DNA of 64,000 nt from contig NZ_ATNM01000110.1 of assembly GCF_000427295.1 (NCBI RefSeq), positions 162,950-226,949 of the forward strand. The letters are read 5' to 3'. Positions 49,891-58,439 of this stretch are shown one piece after another. The notes under the pieces were generated by a model. It saw only the letters and a list, made by a program, of their open reading frames with translations. It ran no database searches and was not told the DNA's origin. Position 1 is the first letter of the stretch, and each line of letters begins with the position of its first letter. A program made the position numbers and the translations under genes. Source of the stretch: Cyclobacterium qasimii M12-11B (lineage in GTDB: Bacteria; Bacteroidota; Bacteroidia; Cytophagales; Cyclobacteriaceae).

Positions 49891-50202
49891 TCAAACGATA
49901 TTTGGTTCGTTGTTCATAAGTTCGACCTTAAAGTTGACCTTTGCCTTTAGCGCCTCAAATACTTTTAGAATGGTTTCAATGGTTACATTTTTGGCATTGT
50001 TCTCAAGTTTTGAAATTTGTGATTTTTTTACTCCAATTAATGCCCCAAGTTGTTCCTGAGTTAGGTGGCGTTCCTTTCGGGCAGTCTTGATCATTTCACC
50101 AATAAGATCTAGTTTAAGCTCAAATTCAAATTGGTCTCTGCGAGCTGTCCCCACCTTGCCAATTATTAAATCCTGTGCTTCGTCTAAACTATATGTTTTC
50201 AT
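49891..50202 (-). CDS. XRE-family antitoxin
   Basis: 103 residues. The helix-turn-helix is at residues 35-90 (HLTQEQLGALIGVKKSQISKLENN). Its start overlaps the toxin stop by 4 bp. It resembles the antitoxin at 48,567 in layout but differs in sequence, so the two pairs are not recent duplicates. Confidence 0.9.
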   Translation of the reverse strand: MKTYSLDEAQDLIIGKVGTARRDQFEFELKLDLIGEMIKTARKERHLTQEQLGALIGVKKSQISKLENNAKNVTIETILKVFEALKAKVNFKVELMNNEPNIV

Positions 50203-50547
50203 TTTTCTTTCTTTTTCCGGTTAAAATAATCAATTCTGATTTTTTCAGCTTTTTCAATTTCTTTAGGGCTTACTTTATCTGTCTTCTTTACGAATCCATG
50301 TGTGCCGCAAACCAGTGTCATTTCATTATTTTCTTTTTCCCAAAAGGCAAGAATCCGATATTGGAGTCCTGCATATTTGGTGCGTAATTCCCAAATGTTT
50401 TGATTTAGTTTTTTGAAAAGTTTCGGATCATTAAGAAGCTGTGCCTTTCGGATATTGTAAAATATCTTGTCCTGAACTTTATCATTTTGGCTTTTGATAA
50501 ATCCGAATGCCTCTTCCAATTAATTTGATATCAAACTTTTTGTCCAT
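50199..50547 (-). CDS. RelE/Gp49-like toxin (probable frameshift near start)
   Basis: As given, the frame opens at a TTG (50519) with a stop directly in front. The ATG at 50547 gives MDKKFDIKLI and then shifts; removing one G at 50516-50517 yields MDKKFDIKLIEEAFGFIKSQNDKVQDKIFY, a normal family N-terminus, and 115 aa in all. The core LRTKYAGLQYRILAFWE and GFVKKTDKVSPKEIEKA match Gp49-like toxins. Whether the toxin is active depends on whether that G is real. Confidence 0.8.
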
Positions 50548-50737
50548 CAAATCAGCATTAATTAATACCTACCAAAGATAGAAAAAGTTTCAATGAAAGG
50601 AAACTTTAATTCTCCAACATCTTGAAATAATGAATATTAACCCTAGAACTAGTCATGGCATCTCCCCTAGTTCAACTTTCTGCAACATATTTGGCTTCTC
50701 GATGAGGAGACCCTTTTTCTTTGCCATTTATAGAGAA

Positions 50738-50908
50738 GATTTTGTCAGCATTGTTGCAGAAAAAAGCAACAATACCGCCAAAATCAATTGACGTTTATTT
50801 AACCAATCCAGTGGCTGACGCCACTGGCTACAATCATTTCACCCCTGTCGGGGTTTCTGGTTGGCGTAAAGGTTAATGTGTGGTTTCGGAAAAGGAATGT
50901 ACCGTTGT
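50738..50908 (+). repeat. Hairpin-module repeat, copy 6 (beta type)
   Basis: Core 50738-50785, CCAGTGGC/GCCACTGG and CCCC TGTC GGGG. First of a three-module cluster; 171 bp. Confidence 0.9.
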
Positions 50909-51073
50909 GATTTTGTCAGCATTGTTGCAAAAAAAAAAGCAACAATGCCGCCAAAATCAAAATATGTAAATCTTCCTTACCAAGGGCTGACACCCTGGCT
51001 GAGATATTACGCCCCGTTGGGGCTTGGTAAGATCAGCATTTTATGCGCATCTTTGGTAAGACATGGACGTTGG
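50909..51073 (+). repeat. Hairpin-module repeat, copy 7 (alpha type)
   Basis: Core 50909-50958 with an unusually long A-run as loop, CCAAGGG/CCCTGG (one T lost) and GCCCC GTT GGGGC. 165 bp. Confidence 0.9.
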
Positions 51074-51271
51074 GATTTTGTCAGCATTGTTGCAGAAAAA
51101 AAATGGCAACAATACCGCCAAAATCGATTGACGTTTTATTCAGGTTTCCGTGGGTTGACACCACCCGGTTATTATTGTTGAAGCCTTTCAGGCTTCTTCG
51201 GATATCGTGAAATTTTCCTTTACTTCAATTTTGGGAAGTTGAACTTCGACTAGGGGTAAATTTGCAATTAC
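51074..51271 (+). repeat. Hairpin-module repeat, copy 8 (gamma type, terminal)
   Basis: Core 51074-51125, CCGTGGG-TTGACA-CCACCCGG, GAAGCC/GGCTTC and the long gamma tail. Closes the cluster of copies 6-8. Confidence 0.9.
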
Positions 51272-51350
51272 AGCCTAACTGGAGGATGGGTATTCTTCGT
51301 CCTAACCAAAGAACCGATGTGGCAGTAGCTGAAAGCCCCATATTTTTATA

Positions 51351-51497
51351 GGTTTGTTAAGCGCTACGAATGGTATCCACCGAGAAAAAACGGAAGATTT
51401 TGAGATTATGACTATAGCCATCCCTACCCTGCAGGGTGAAGCTTTCAAGCCCGACAAAATGGAAAGGCCTTTTGTGTATCAAAAAAAGGGATCGTAA
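51351..51497 (+). pseudogene. Decayed coding fragment
   Basis: A 48-codon open stretch reads LLSATNGIHREKTEDFEIMT then IAIPTLQGEAFKPDKME and RPFVYQKKGS before a stop. The composition looks like real protein, perhaps the end of a carbohydrate-active enzyme, but there is no start and no family match I can name. The surrounding 51,272-51,815 has no gene and probably holds more of the same relic and the sulfatase promoter. Confidence 0.3.
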
Positions 51498-51815
51498 AGG
51501 TATTGGGCCTGGCCTGCAAGATGGAAAATGAATCCTTTATTGTTTCCATTCTTGTAATAGAAAATGTTCAATATTAAAATGTATTTAAAAACATTATATT
51601 GGGATAGTTAACTTTTCTATATTGGTACGACGGATCCCTTGAATTCAGTGAAATCTTAATTTTATCCAGTATCGAAACCGAGCCCAGTTCAAAAGGCTCA
51701 GATGGTAAATAAGCGTGGGATGGGTATCCATACTAAAATCAACACCTTTCAAGACCTATAAGAAAAGGCCAAAACCTTGGTATACTTATTATGCCAACCA
51801 AATAGATATAGAATA

Positions 51816-53339
51816 ATGATAAAACTACCTGTAAAAATCATCCTACTAGGATTTCTATTTGTAGTGTCTTTCGGCGCAGTACATGGATCGGAAATTCCTA
51901 AAAAGAAAAAACAACCTAATATCGTCTTCTTCTTTGTAGGTGACATGGGATGGCAAGATACTTCGGTGCCATTTTATAAAGAAATTACTGCACTCAACCA
52001 AAGGTATCAAACTCCCAATATGGAGAGATTGGCCCGAGAGGGAATGAAATTCACACAAGCTTATGCCAGTGCAGTCTGTACTCCTTCCAGGATAAGTTTA
52101 ATGACGGGAATAAATGCTGCCAGACATACGGTTACCAACTGGACCTTGAAAAAAGATGTATCACCTGATAATGATCACGAGGTGGTAAAGTCCCCCGATT
52201 GGAACCTAAACGGCCTGAGCCCTGTCCCTAATATTCCTCATACTTTCTTTCATTCAGAAAACTTGCCGCTGCTATTGAGTCAAAATGATTATAGGACCAT
52301 TCATGTGGGGAAAGCACATTTTGGGGCCATAGGTACTCCAGGAGAGAATCCATTAAACTTGGGTTTTGACCTTAACATTGGTGGAAATGCGGCAGGTGGC
52401 CCTGGAAGCTATTTAGGCACCAATAATTTCAGCGCGGCTTGGAAAGGTGCGGGCAACCCTTTATTGGATTTACCCGGCCTGGAAGCTTATCATGGCGAAG
52501 CCATTTACCTAACTGAAGCACTGACTAGAGAAGGGCTAAAAGCAGTTTCAAAGGCAGTGAAGGACAACAAACCTTTTTACCTGTACCTATCACATTATGC
52601 CAATCACCCCCCTAGGGAAAAGGATGAACGCTATTACCAAAAATACATAGATCAGGGGCTAAACGAACTGGAAGCCACCTACGCATCAATGATTGAGGGC
52701 ATTGACAAATCCTTGGGAGACATTTTGAATCACCTGGAAAAACTCGGTGTGAATGACAATACGATTGTTGTTTTTATGTCTGACAACGGCCCCCCAATGC
52801 AAGTACCTCAAAACCTACCCTTGAGAGGGCATAAATTAAGTCCATATGAAGGAGGTATCAGGGTACCCCTATTGGTCAAGTGGCCAGATGTGACCAATCC
52901 GGGAACAACTACAGATGATTGTATTATCATCGAGGATATCTTTCCAACCTTTTTAGAAATGGCAGGACTTAACAAGTTGGCAAATAAAAGTATAGATGGC
53001 CAAAGCTTTGTTCCTCTTTTAAAAGGGGTGAGTTCTAATTCTGTGGACAGACCACTACTTTGGCACTTCCCTAATACCTATTACACCCCACCCTATAGTG
53101 TCGTCAGAAAGGGAAACTGGAAGCTGATCTACTACCATGTGGATCAAAAATTTGAATTGTTCAATTTAAAGGATGATATCGGTGAATCCACCGAGCTAAG
53201 CAAGACCAATAAGATTAAAACCAAAGAAATGGCTGAATTGATGACAAAGTTATTGAAAGAGACCAAAGCACAAATGCCAACAATAAACGCTACCGGACAA
53301 TTCGTACCCTATCCTGATCAGGTATCTAGTCTGCATTAA
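51816..53339 (+). CDS. Secreted sulfatase (S1 family) with altered metal site
   Basis: 507 residues from the ATG at 51816, with a signal peptide (IILLGFLFVVSFGAVHG). It would remove sulfate esters from polysaccharides. Cys88 in VCTPSRISLMTG is the CxPSR motif converted to formylglycine by a maturase encoded elsewhere. SDNGPPM and GHKLSPYEGGIRVPLLVKWP are conserved. The first metal motif, normally VDDMGW, reads VGDMGW: Gly42 replaces an Asp that binds calcium in all active sulfatases I know. Enzyme activity is therefore in doubt. A repeat module begins 3 bp after the stop. Confidence 0.9.
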   Translation: MIKLPVKIILLGFLFVVSFGAVHGSEIPKKKKQPNIVFFFVGDMGWQDTSVPFYKEITALNQRYQTPNMERLAREGMKFTQAYASAVCTPSRISLMTGINAARHTVTNWTLKKDVSPDNDHEVVKSPDWNLNGLSPVPNIPHTFFHSENLPLLLSQNDYRTIHVGKAHFGAIGTPGENPLNLGFDLNIGGNAAGGPGSYLGTNNFSAAWKGAGNPLLDLPGLEAYHGEAIYLTEALTREGLKAVSKAVKDNKPFYLYLSHYANHPPREKDERYYQKYIDQGLNELEATYASMIEGIDKSLGDILNHLEKLGVNDNTIVVFMSDNGPPMQVPQNLPLRGHKLSPYEGGIRVPLLVKWPDVTNPGTTTDDCIIIEDIFPTFLEMAGLNKLANKSIDGQSFVPLLKGVSSNSVDRPLLWHFPNTYYTPPYSVVRKGNWKLIYYHVDQKFELFNLKDDIGESTELSKTNKIKTKEMAELMTKLLKETKAQMPTINATGQFVPYPDQVSSLH

Positions 53340-53342
53340 GGA

Positions 53343-53500
53343 GATTTTGTCAGCATTGTTGCAGAAAAAAATGGCAACAATACCGCCAAAATCAAGATGG
53401 GTTGATCATTTTATACCAAGGGCTGTCACCCTTGGCTGAGATATTGCGCCCCGTCAGGGCTTTGTGTAATCCTAAGACTTGGTGCGCGTCTTTGATTAAG
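53343..53500 (+). repeat. Hairpin-module repeat, copy 9 (alpha type)
   Basis: Core 53343-53393, CCAAGGG/CCCTTGG (loop CTGTCA) and a GCCCC/GGGC hairpin. It starts 3 bp after the sulfatase stop. Confidence 0.88.
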
Positions 53501-53914
53501 AATTGGTCATTTATGGTTTCAGGGTTCAGTCAGTGAATTGCTGGTTTGGTAGACTTGAAATCTACGACAGCATGTTATTTTAGACATTTTCCGGCCTTCA
53601 AAGATTATGGTTTTTGGTGCAGGATGGAAGGCGTTAAGAAAATGAGTTAGCTCCAACAAGGAGATCCACTCATTTTTAGCCTGGAGTCCAGCTCCAAAAA
53701 TCAAATGATGGTAATGTAAATGAAATATTTCCCATACACCTTGTCCATCATTTGAAATAAGATTTGACAGCCTTGACCTTTTTGGTTCGTTTTTGGGTCA
53801 AGCCAAAAATGAACAGTGGATATACAGAAAAATCACCCCATCTCCGTAAAATTTAGGTGTTAAGACCAATTCATTACCAAGAGAAAATAACGATCATGAG
53901 GAAGATGGATGGAT
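53501..53914. other. Intergenic region, no gene called
   Basis: A 61-codon minus frame at 53519-53704 has no family features. The stretch around 53768-53812 (TTTTGGTTCG...CAAGCCAAAAATGAAC) forms an imperfect inverted repeat of a kind I recall as dispersed in Bacteroidota. Nothing else is evident. Confidence 0.35.
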
Positions 53915-54021
53915 CATTTTATTCCAAGGGCTGACACCCTTGGCTGATTTATTGCGCCCCTTTAGGGCTTGTGGTTGTCTTAGAATTTTATGTGCGTTTT
54001 TTGGTAAAATATAGACGTTGT
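53915..54021 (+). repeat. Hairpin-module repeat, copy 10 (alpha type, no core)
   Basis: GGATCATTTTATTCC followed by CCAAGGG/CCCTTGG and a GCCCC/GGGC hairpin, then the alpha spacer ending in GACGTTGTG. The core hairpin is missing. Confidence 0.82.
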
Positions 54022-54170
54022 GATTTTGTCAGCATTGTTGCGAATAAAAAGCAACAATACAGCCAAAATCGATTGGCATTTTATATCTATTCCAGTGGCT
54101 GACGCCACTGGCTATAATCATTTCACCCCTGCCTGGGTTTTCGGTTGTCATAGACTTAATGTTCATTTAC
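54022..54170 (+). repeat. Hairpin-module repeat, copy 11 (beta type)
   Basis: Core 54022-54070 (right arm has CAGCC where others have CCGCC), CCAGTGGC/GCCACTGG and a CCCC/GGG hairpin with one change. No gene is seen from here to 54,600. Confidence 0.88.
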
Positions 54171-54600
54171 AAAAACGAATAGGAAAGGTGTGTTTGTGAC
54201 GTTAAATTACTCTTGCACGAGATGATATCCTTTGCTTTGACATCACACCTATAGGTCACGTGATATCGTAAAATTCATCATTAAACATCGTTTTTGAAAA
54301 TTATCTAGATAACGCCTTAAATAAAGGGATAAAAACAATTAACTGGTGGGTGCATAATTCACATAATCTGATCCCGAAGCACCATAGACAAGCATTCGCA
54401 AGCTTTTTTTAAATCAAGAGGAAATTGGTTTGGCGGGAATTTTAGTTTTTAGGTTAGCAGGCTCCCTATTTTTAAAAAAAATGATCTTTTGATCGAACAA
54501 AGTTAAAGCGTTCATTGGATCGTTCACCCGAATAGTAGCAGTTCCAATTGGTCAGTTAGGAACTTTCTACCTAGCGATAACCGATGTGTATGTGTCAGAC

Positions 54601-54756
54601 TTATTCTGTATGTAGTTTTGAGCTCCGGTTTTTCAAGTATTCCTTGATCTCCGCAAAACTTTTTCCTTTCAAATCCTTGGAAATCTTTTCCTTAATTTTA
54701 CGAAAAGTCTGAACGGTATCAAACTCTGTTTTTTGATTTTCTTCCTTAGCTTTCAT
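54601..54756 (-). CDS. Small probable antitoxin of the PIN toxin
   Basis: 51 residues, starting MKAKEENQKTEFDTVQTFRK and ending YLKNRSSKLHTE. It is highly charged and helical, with no transmembrane or clear DNA-binding motif. The ATG lies inside the last codons of the PIN gene, an 11-bp overlap, the coupling expected of a toxin-antitoxin pair. The order is toxin first, the reverse of classic vapBC. I know of similar short partners of PIN proteins but cannot name the family. Confidence 0.7.
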   Translation of the reverse strand: MKAKEENQKTEFDTVQTFRKIKEKISKDLKGKSFAEIKEYLKNRSSKLHTE

Positions 54757-55207
54757 AATCGATAATTTCTTTGGGAGAACGTATTTCCAATGATGGATAA
54801 TTCATTCGCAGATTTATTGAATTGTACCCTCTGATTCTATAAACGTTCACTATATGCTTAAAATTCCAACTAACTAGAATGTCTGCTCGATGGTACGTTG
54901 CGATCGCAATATGTATGCAATCATCTAAACTTGTTTCACCCACTACTTTTTCCTCTACGTACTTGGTTGCAAGCGACAGAATTTCATCATTTATTTCTAC
55001 TTTTTCAAGACTTGGCTTAGGCAATTCCCTAAAGAAATTTTTTACCTTGCTGGGTGAATCAACAAGTTCCGCTTCGACTAGTTCCGAATAGACACAAGTA
55101 ACCTTTCCAAGTTTTATTCGCTCAAAGAGTTGTAAAGTGATTTCGTCGAACTCTTTATCGAACGCTCCTCCAAAAACCGATGTATCCAAATAAAACCTCT
55201 GCTTCAT
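54746..55207 (-). CDS. PIN-domain toxin (VapC-like)
   Basis: 153 residues from the ATG at 55207; a TTG ten codons upstream is less likely. RFYLDTSVFGGAFD has the first catalytic Asp, SELVEAELVDSP the Glu, and TSLDDCIHIAIATYHRADILVSWNFKHIV the later Asp residues and the W-N-xKH motif of this PIN subgroup. It would be a metal-dependent ribonuclease. A 51-aa antitoxin gene overlaps its end. The pair lies between two repeat clusters. Confidence 0.9.
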   Translation of the reverse strand: MKQRFYLDTSVFGGAFDKEFDEITLQLFERIKLGKVTCVYSELVEAELVDSPSKVKNFFRELPKPSLEKVEINDEILSLATKYVEEKVVGETSLDDCIHIAIATYHRADILVSWNFKHIVNVYRIRGYNSINLRMNYPSLEIRSPKEIIDYES

Positions 55208-55381
55208 AGATGTAATTTGATGCTTAAACTTACGCAAAATTAAATCCTGTTAAAACAATTTGATTTTAGATATTTTCTTTAAAGTATCACACAGAAAATG
55301 CTTTTACATTTTTTCACAAACCTCCTAAACTTATTGTTATATTATTGAACTTAAAAGTATTTGGTGGATTCTAGCCGATAA

Positions 55382-55549
55382 GATTTTGTCAGCATTGTTG
55401 CGAAAAAAAAGCAACAATACCGCCAAAATCAAGATGGGTTGATCATTTTATACCAAGGGCTGTCACCCTTGGCTGAGATATTGCGCCCCTTTAGGGCTTG
55501 GTGATGTCTAAGAACTTAATGTGCGTTTTTGATAAGAAATAGACGTTGA
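55382..55549 (+). repeat. Hairpin-module repeat, copy 12 (alpha type)
   Basis: Core 55382-55430, CCAAGGG/CCCTTGG, GCCCC/GGGC. 168 bp. Almost identical to copy 14 in its whole length. Confidence 0.9.
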
Positions 55550-55716
55550 GATTTTGTCAGCATTGTTGCAGAAAAATGGCAACAATACCGCCAAAATCGA
55601 TAAACGTTTTATTCAATAATCCGGTGGCTGAGGCCACCGGCTATAATCATGTCACCCCTACCGGGGTTTTTGGTTTGTCATAAAAGTTGATGCGTAGAAA
55701 AGGGCTATAACGTTGT
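55550..55716 (+). repeat. Hairpin-module repeat, copy 13 (beta type)
   Basis: Core 55550-55598, then CCGGTGGC/GCCACCGG, a paired change from the usual CCAGTGGC/GCCACTGG, and CCCC TACC GGGG. 167 bp. Confidence 0.9.
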
Positions 55717-55885
55717 GATTTTGTCAGCATTGTTGCAGAAAAAATGGCAACAATACCGCCAAAATCAAGATGGGTTGATCATTTTATACCAAGGGCTGTC
55801 ACCCTTGGCTGAGATATTGCGCCCCTTTAGGGCTTGGTGATGTCTAAGAACTTAATGTGCGTTTTTGATAAGAAATAGACGTTGT
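55717..55885 (+). repeat. Hairpin-module repeat, copy 14 (alpha type)
   Basis: Core 55717-55766, CCAAGGG/CCCTTGG, GCCCC/GGGC, spacer as in copy 12. 169 bp. Confidence 0.9.
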
Positions 55886-55934
55886 GATTTTGTCAGCATT
55901 GTTGCGAATAAAAAGCAACAATACAGCCAAAATC
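55886..55934 (+). repeat. Hairpin-module repeat, copy 15 (core only)
   Basis: Only the core hairpin is present, with CAGCC in the right arm as in copy 11. It ends 2 bp before the stop codon of the convergent propeller gene. Confidence 0.88.
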
Positions 55935-55936
55935 GG

Positions 55937-58204
55937 CTACTTGATTAGTCTCTGATACCTTCCCATCCAGTAGGGTAAAAGCCAATAAACTGGTTCTTTT
56001 TCCTCTGAGGGATTGCCGGAAACCGCCAAATAGGGGTTATTGTCCCAGCGCATGGTGCGGTATTCACTGGGTGGTCTCAATTCATTTACTTGTACCTCTT
56101 CCAGAATGGGGGACCTCACCAAATGCAGGTCTTCTCTCTTACCATTGTCAATGTACCAATCTACCAAACTCAGCGGGGCATCTTGTAGGAAGAATATGGA
56201 AGCCTCCAGTTCATCGCTTCCCTCAGTCAATAGGTTGTAGGTAAAATTAAGCATGGGACTTTGCGTCTCTCTGAATTTAGCAAACCATTGGTCCAAATGT
56301 TTGCGGTACTCGGCCTTCAAGTCAGGATCTTCTTCAAGGTTGATAAGTGCGGGGTAAATGTAAAGGGCCATGTAAATGTCAAAATAGGTCTCCCATGCCG
56401 GGTTGGTGGTGTAAAGCTTTTTGGCGTTTTCCAGGTAACCATGTTCTGTGATCAACTTCATATAAGCTTCCTGGTAACTTGCTTTGCCGGTAATGGCATG
56501 GGCAAACTTGAGAAATGACAGTATCTCCAGTGAATTCAAGGGTTTCTCCGGTGACCATTCCGGGTCATCGTTCAAACTTTGGGGTGACCAGACACCCCAT
56601 TTTGTGGGTTTCCCGTCCACTCCCACCAGGTAAAAATCATTCCGCAACAGATGATCCATGATTTGCTCCACATGTGCTGCCACTCGCTGTTTTTCGGCTT
56701 CATCGGCCACCAGAAAATAATACCAGTAATAGCCATAAAAATGACCGGCAAATTCATCGCTGCTGGTATCTCCCTTCCACAACCATTTGCCGTCTTCAGA
56801 AGGATGCCAGCGAACTTCTACAGCTTTATTCCTTGGATTGTTGACGATTGCTTCTGCCAATTCCCTGTCGGTATAGGTCCTGTTCATGTCGTGCATGGGC
56901 CTGTCCCAGTCTATCGGAACCACCGTCCGGGCAAAAAAGCCATCCTTACCGGTAACTTCACGCAAAAGGTGCAAAAAGTCAAAGGCCTTCTTGGCCCTTT
57001 CTTTGGCTTCCTCACTGCCGGTAACTGCAAAGCGAAAGGATTCCATGGCCAGGTACATGGCGGTATATTCTCCGTCATTGTCATCATCATCAGGCACTAT
57101 GGTACTGGTATCACCAGGCACTTCCAGCTTAAACCTTGCGACAATTCCGGGTTCCCGAACATGTCTTGTAATCAACTGATCATAGAAATAATCTGCCTTT
57201 TCGGCCAAGGTCATTTCCTTTCTTCCAATAAGGCTCACACCATCTGAAGTCGCTACCCAGGCATTTCCATGTGCATCAAAATCAATGTCTCTAACCTCAT
57301 CTGCCCTTAGCCAACGCTTGCTTAAGCGGACGGAATAGTCATCTTTTCCCGGCTGAAACCTGGTAATCCCATAATCAGTTCCTACCCACATTTTACCATC
57401 AGGGGCTTTCTTCACCACATTTACATTTACATTGGTAATGCCATTGGCTGGTTCTTTTTTACCGATTACCTTGTCACCTTTTCTGATGGTTACTCCTCCA
57501 AGTCCACCAACCCAAAGGTTCCCCTCCTCATCAAAATCTAGCCCTTTTACATAAACGCTGATCAGGTCTTCGTTTTCCTGATACAGGATTGTTTCCTTTT
57601 GGGCACTTTGGTAAAGCCCAATATCCGTCCCAAGCCATACACCGCCATCCTTATCAGTAAGAGCGGCACGTATACTTCTGGCTTTGGTAATGTCCCTGGC
57701 CACCCACTGATTGCCTTTGTAAAGCCAAATGCCGTATGGCCCAAAAGCATAAACACCCTCGGGACTGCTGAGGACCTTGGCTATAGGAGGTTTTAGACCC
57801 GGTACTTTTTCCAGGGAATTGTTTTCCCAGGCATAAACGCCATCCCATGAAGCCAGCCAGACCCGCCCTGAGGCTTCCGAGTCAAGGTCATAAACTGGCC
57901 CAATATTGTCTTCCGGAAGCATTTGTTCCCATTCTGTTCCTGTCGCTTGCTTTCTATACGCCCCACGTCCCGTAGCGATCCAAACATTCTGGTTGGCAGC
58001 CACATGAATGGCCCTCACATCATTGGCTGCGACTATTGCTTCACGGACAACAAAACCCTCATGGTACTCTTGTAAAAAAGGGATGTCCGTATGGCTGCTC
58101 AACTGCTCCTTGCTGAGATCCACGGATTCGGTGGTTTTACTACATGCAATGGCCATAAAGGCTATTGCCAGTGCAGAGATATAAATTTCTATCGCAGGCT
58201 TCAT
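55937..58204 (-). CDS. Lipoprotein with N-terminal propeller and C-terminal helical toroid
   Basis: 755 residues with lipobox MAIAC. The N-terminal half has about seven repeats of the two-component-regulator propeller type (NVWIATGRGAYR, GRVWLASWDGVYAW, GGVWLGTDIGLYQ, GNLWVGGLGGVTI, GKMWVGTDYGITRF, GNAWVATSDGVSLI). The C-terminal half is helical, with aromatic-rich hairpins (GHFYGYYWYYFLVADEAEK), like an alpha/alpha toroid of glycoside hydrolases or lyases. It has no kinase or DNA-binding domain, so the propeller is not a sensor of the usual kind. Function unknown; the next gene upstream is a YdjC-type deacetylase. Confidence 0.75.
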   Translation of the reverse strand: MKPAIEIYISALAIAFMAIACSKTTESVDLSKEQLSSHTDIPFLQEYHEGFVVREAIVAANDVRAIHVAANQNVWIATGRGAYRKQATGTEWEQMLPEDNIGPVYDLDSEASGRVWLASWDGVYAWENNSLEKVPGLKPPIAKVLSSPEGVYAFGPYGIWLYKGNQWVARDITKARSIRAALTDKDGGVWLGTDIGLYQSAQKETILYQENEDLISVYVKGLDFDEEGNLWVGGLGGVTIRKGDKVIGKKEPANGITNVNVNVVKKAPDGKMWVGTDYGITRFQPGKDDYSVRLSKRWLRADEVRDIDFDAHGNAWVATSDGVSLIGRKEMTLAEKADYFYDQLITRHVREPGIVARFKLEVPGDTSTIVPDDDDNDGEYTAMYLAMESFRFAVTGSEEAKERAKKAFDFLHLLREVTGKDGFFARTVVPIDWDRPMHDMNRTYTDRELAEAIVNNPRNKAVEVRWHPSEDGKWLWKGDTSSDEFAGHFYGYYWYYFLVADEAEKQRVAAHVEQIMDHLLRNDFYLVGVDGKPTKWGVWSPQSLNDDPEWSPEKPLNSLEILSFLKFAHAITGKASYQEAYMKLITEHGYLENAKKLYTTNPAWETYFDIYMALYIYPALINLEEDPDLKAEYRKHLDQWFAKFRETQSPMLNFTYNLLTEGSDELEASIFFLQDAPLSLVDWYIDNGKREDLHLVRSPILEEVQVNELRPPSEYRTMRWDNNPYLAVSGNPSEEKEPVYWLLPYWMGRYQRLIK

Positions 58205-58439
58205 TTCCAGGTAATTTAATTTAACCCGGACTATGCAATAGGTAGTCTATTACCTAATCCTGGTTTGTTATTGTATTGATCCAATTTCGGTAGAAGGATT
58301 TCTTCATTTAAAACCAAAATCAGTTCATAGTATAGCCATTGCAGGATGGGATTACTGCAAAGTCAGCTAATTTGGGGCTTTATATGTGATTTATCTGCGT
58401 TCCTTTAGGAGCTAGCAAAACCTCTTGCTATGGTCGGGA

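Noticed and set aside
49309..51181. Small frames such as 49309-49500, 49312-49503 and 50876-51181
   Set aside because: They are translations of the hairpin repeat itself (LPYQGLTP..., DILHPVGA) and start inside the core hairpin.
53519..53704. 61-codon minus-strand frame after repeat copy 9
   Set aside because: Overlaps dispersed noncoding sequence and has no homologous pattern I can recognise.
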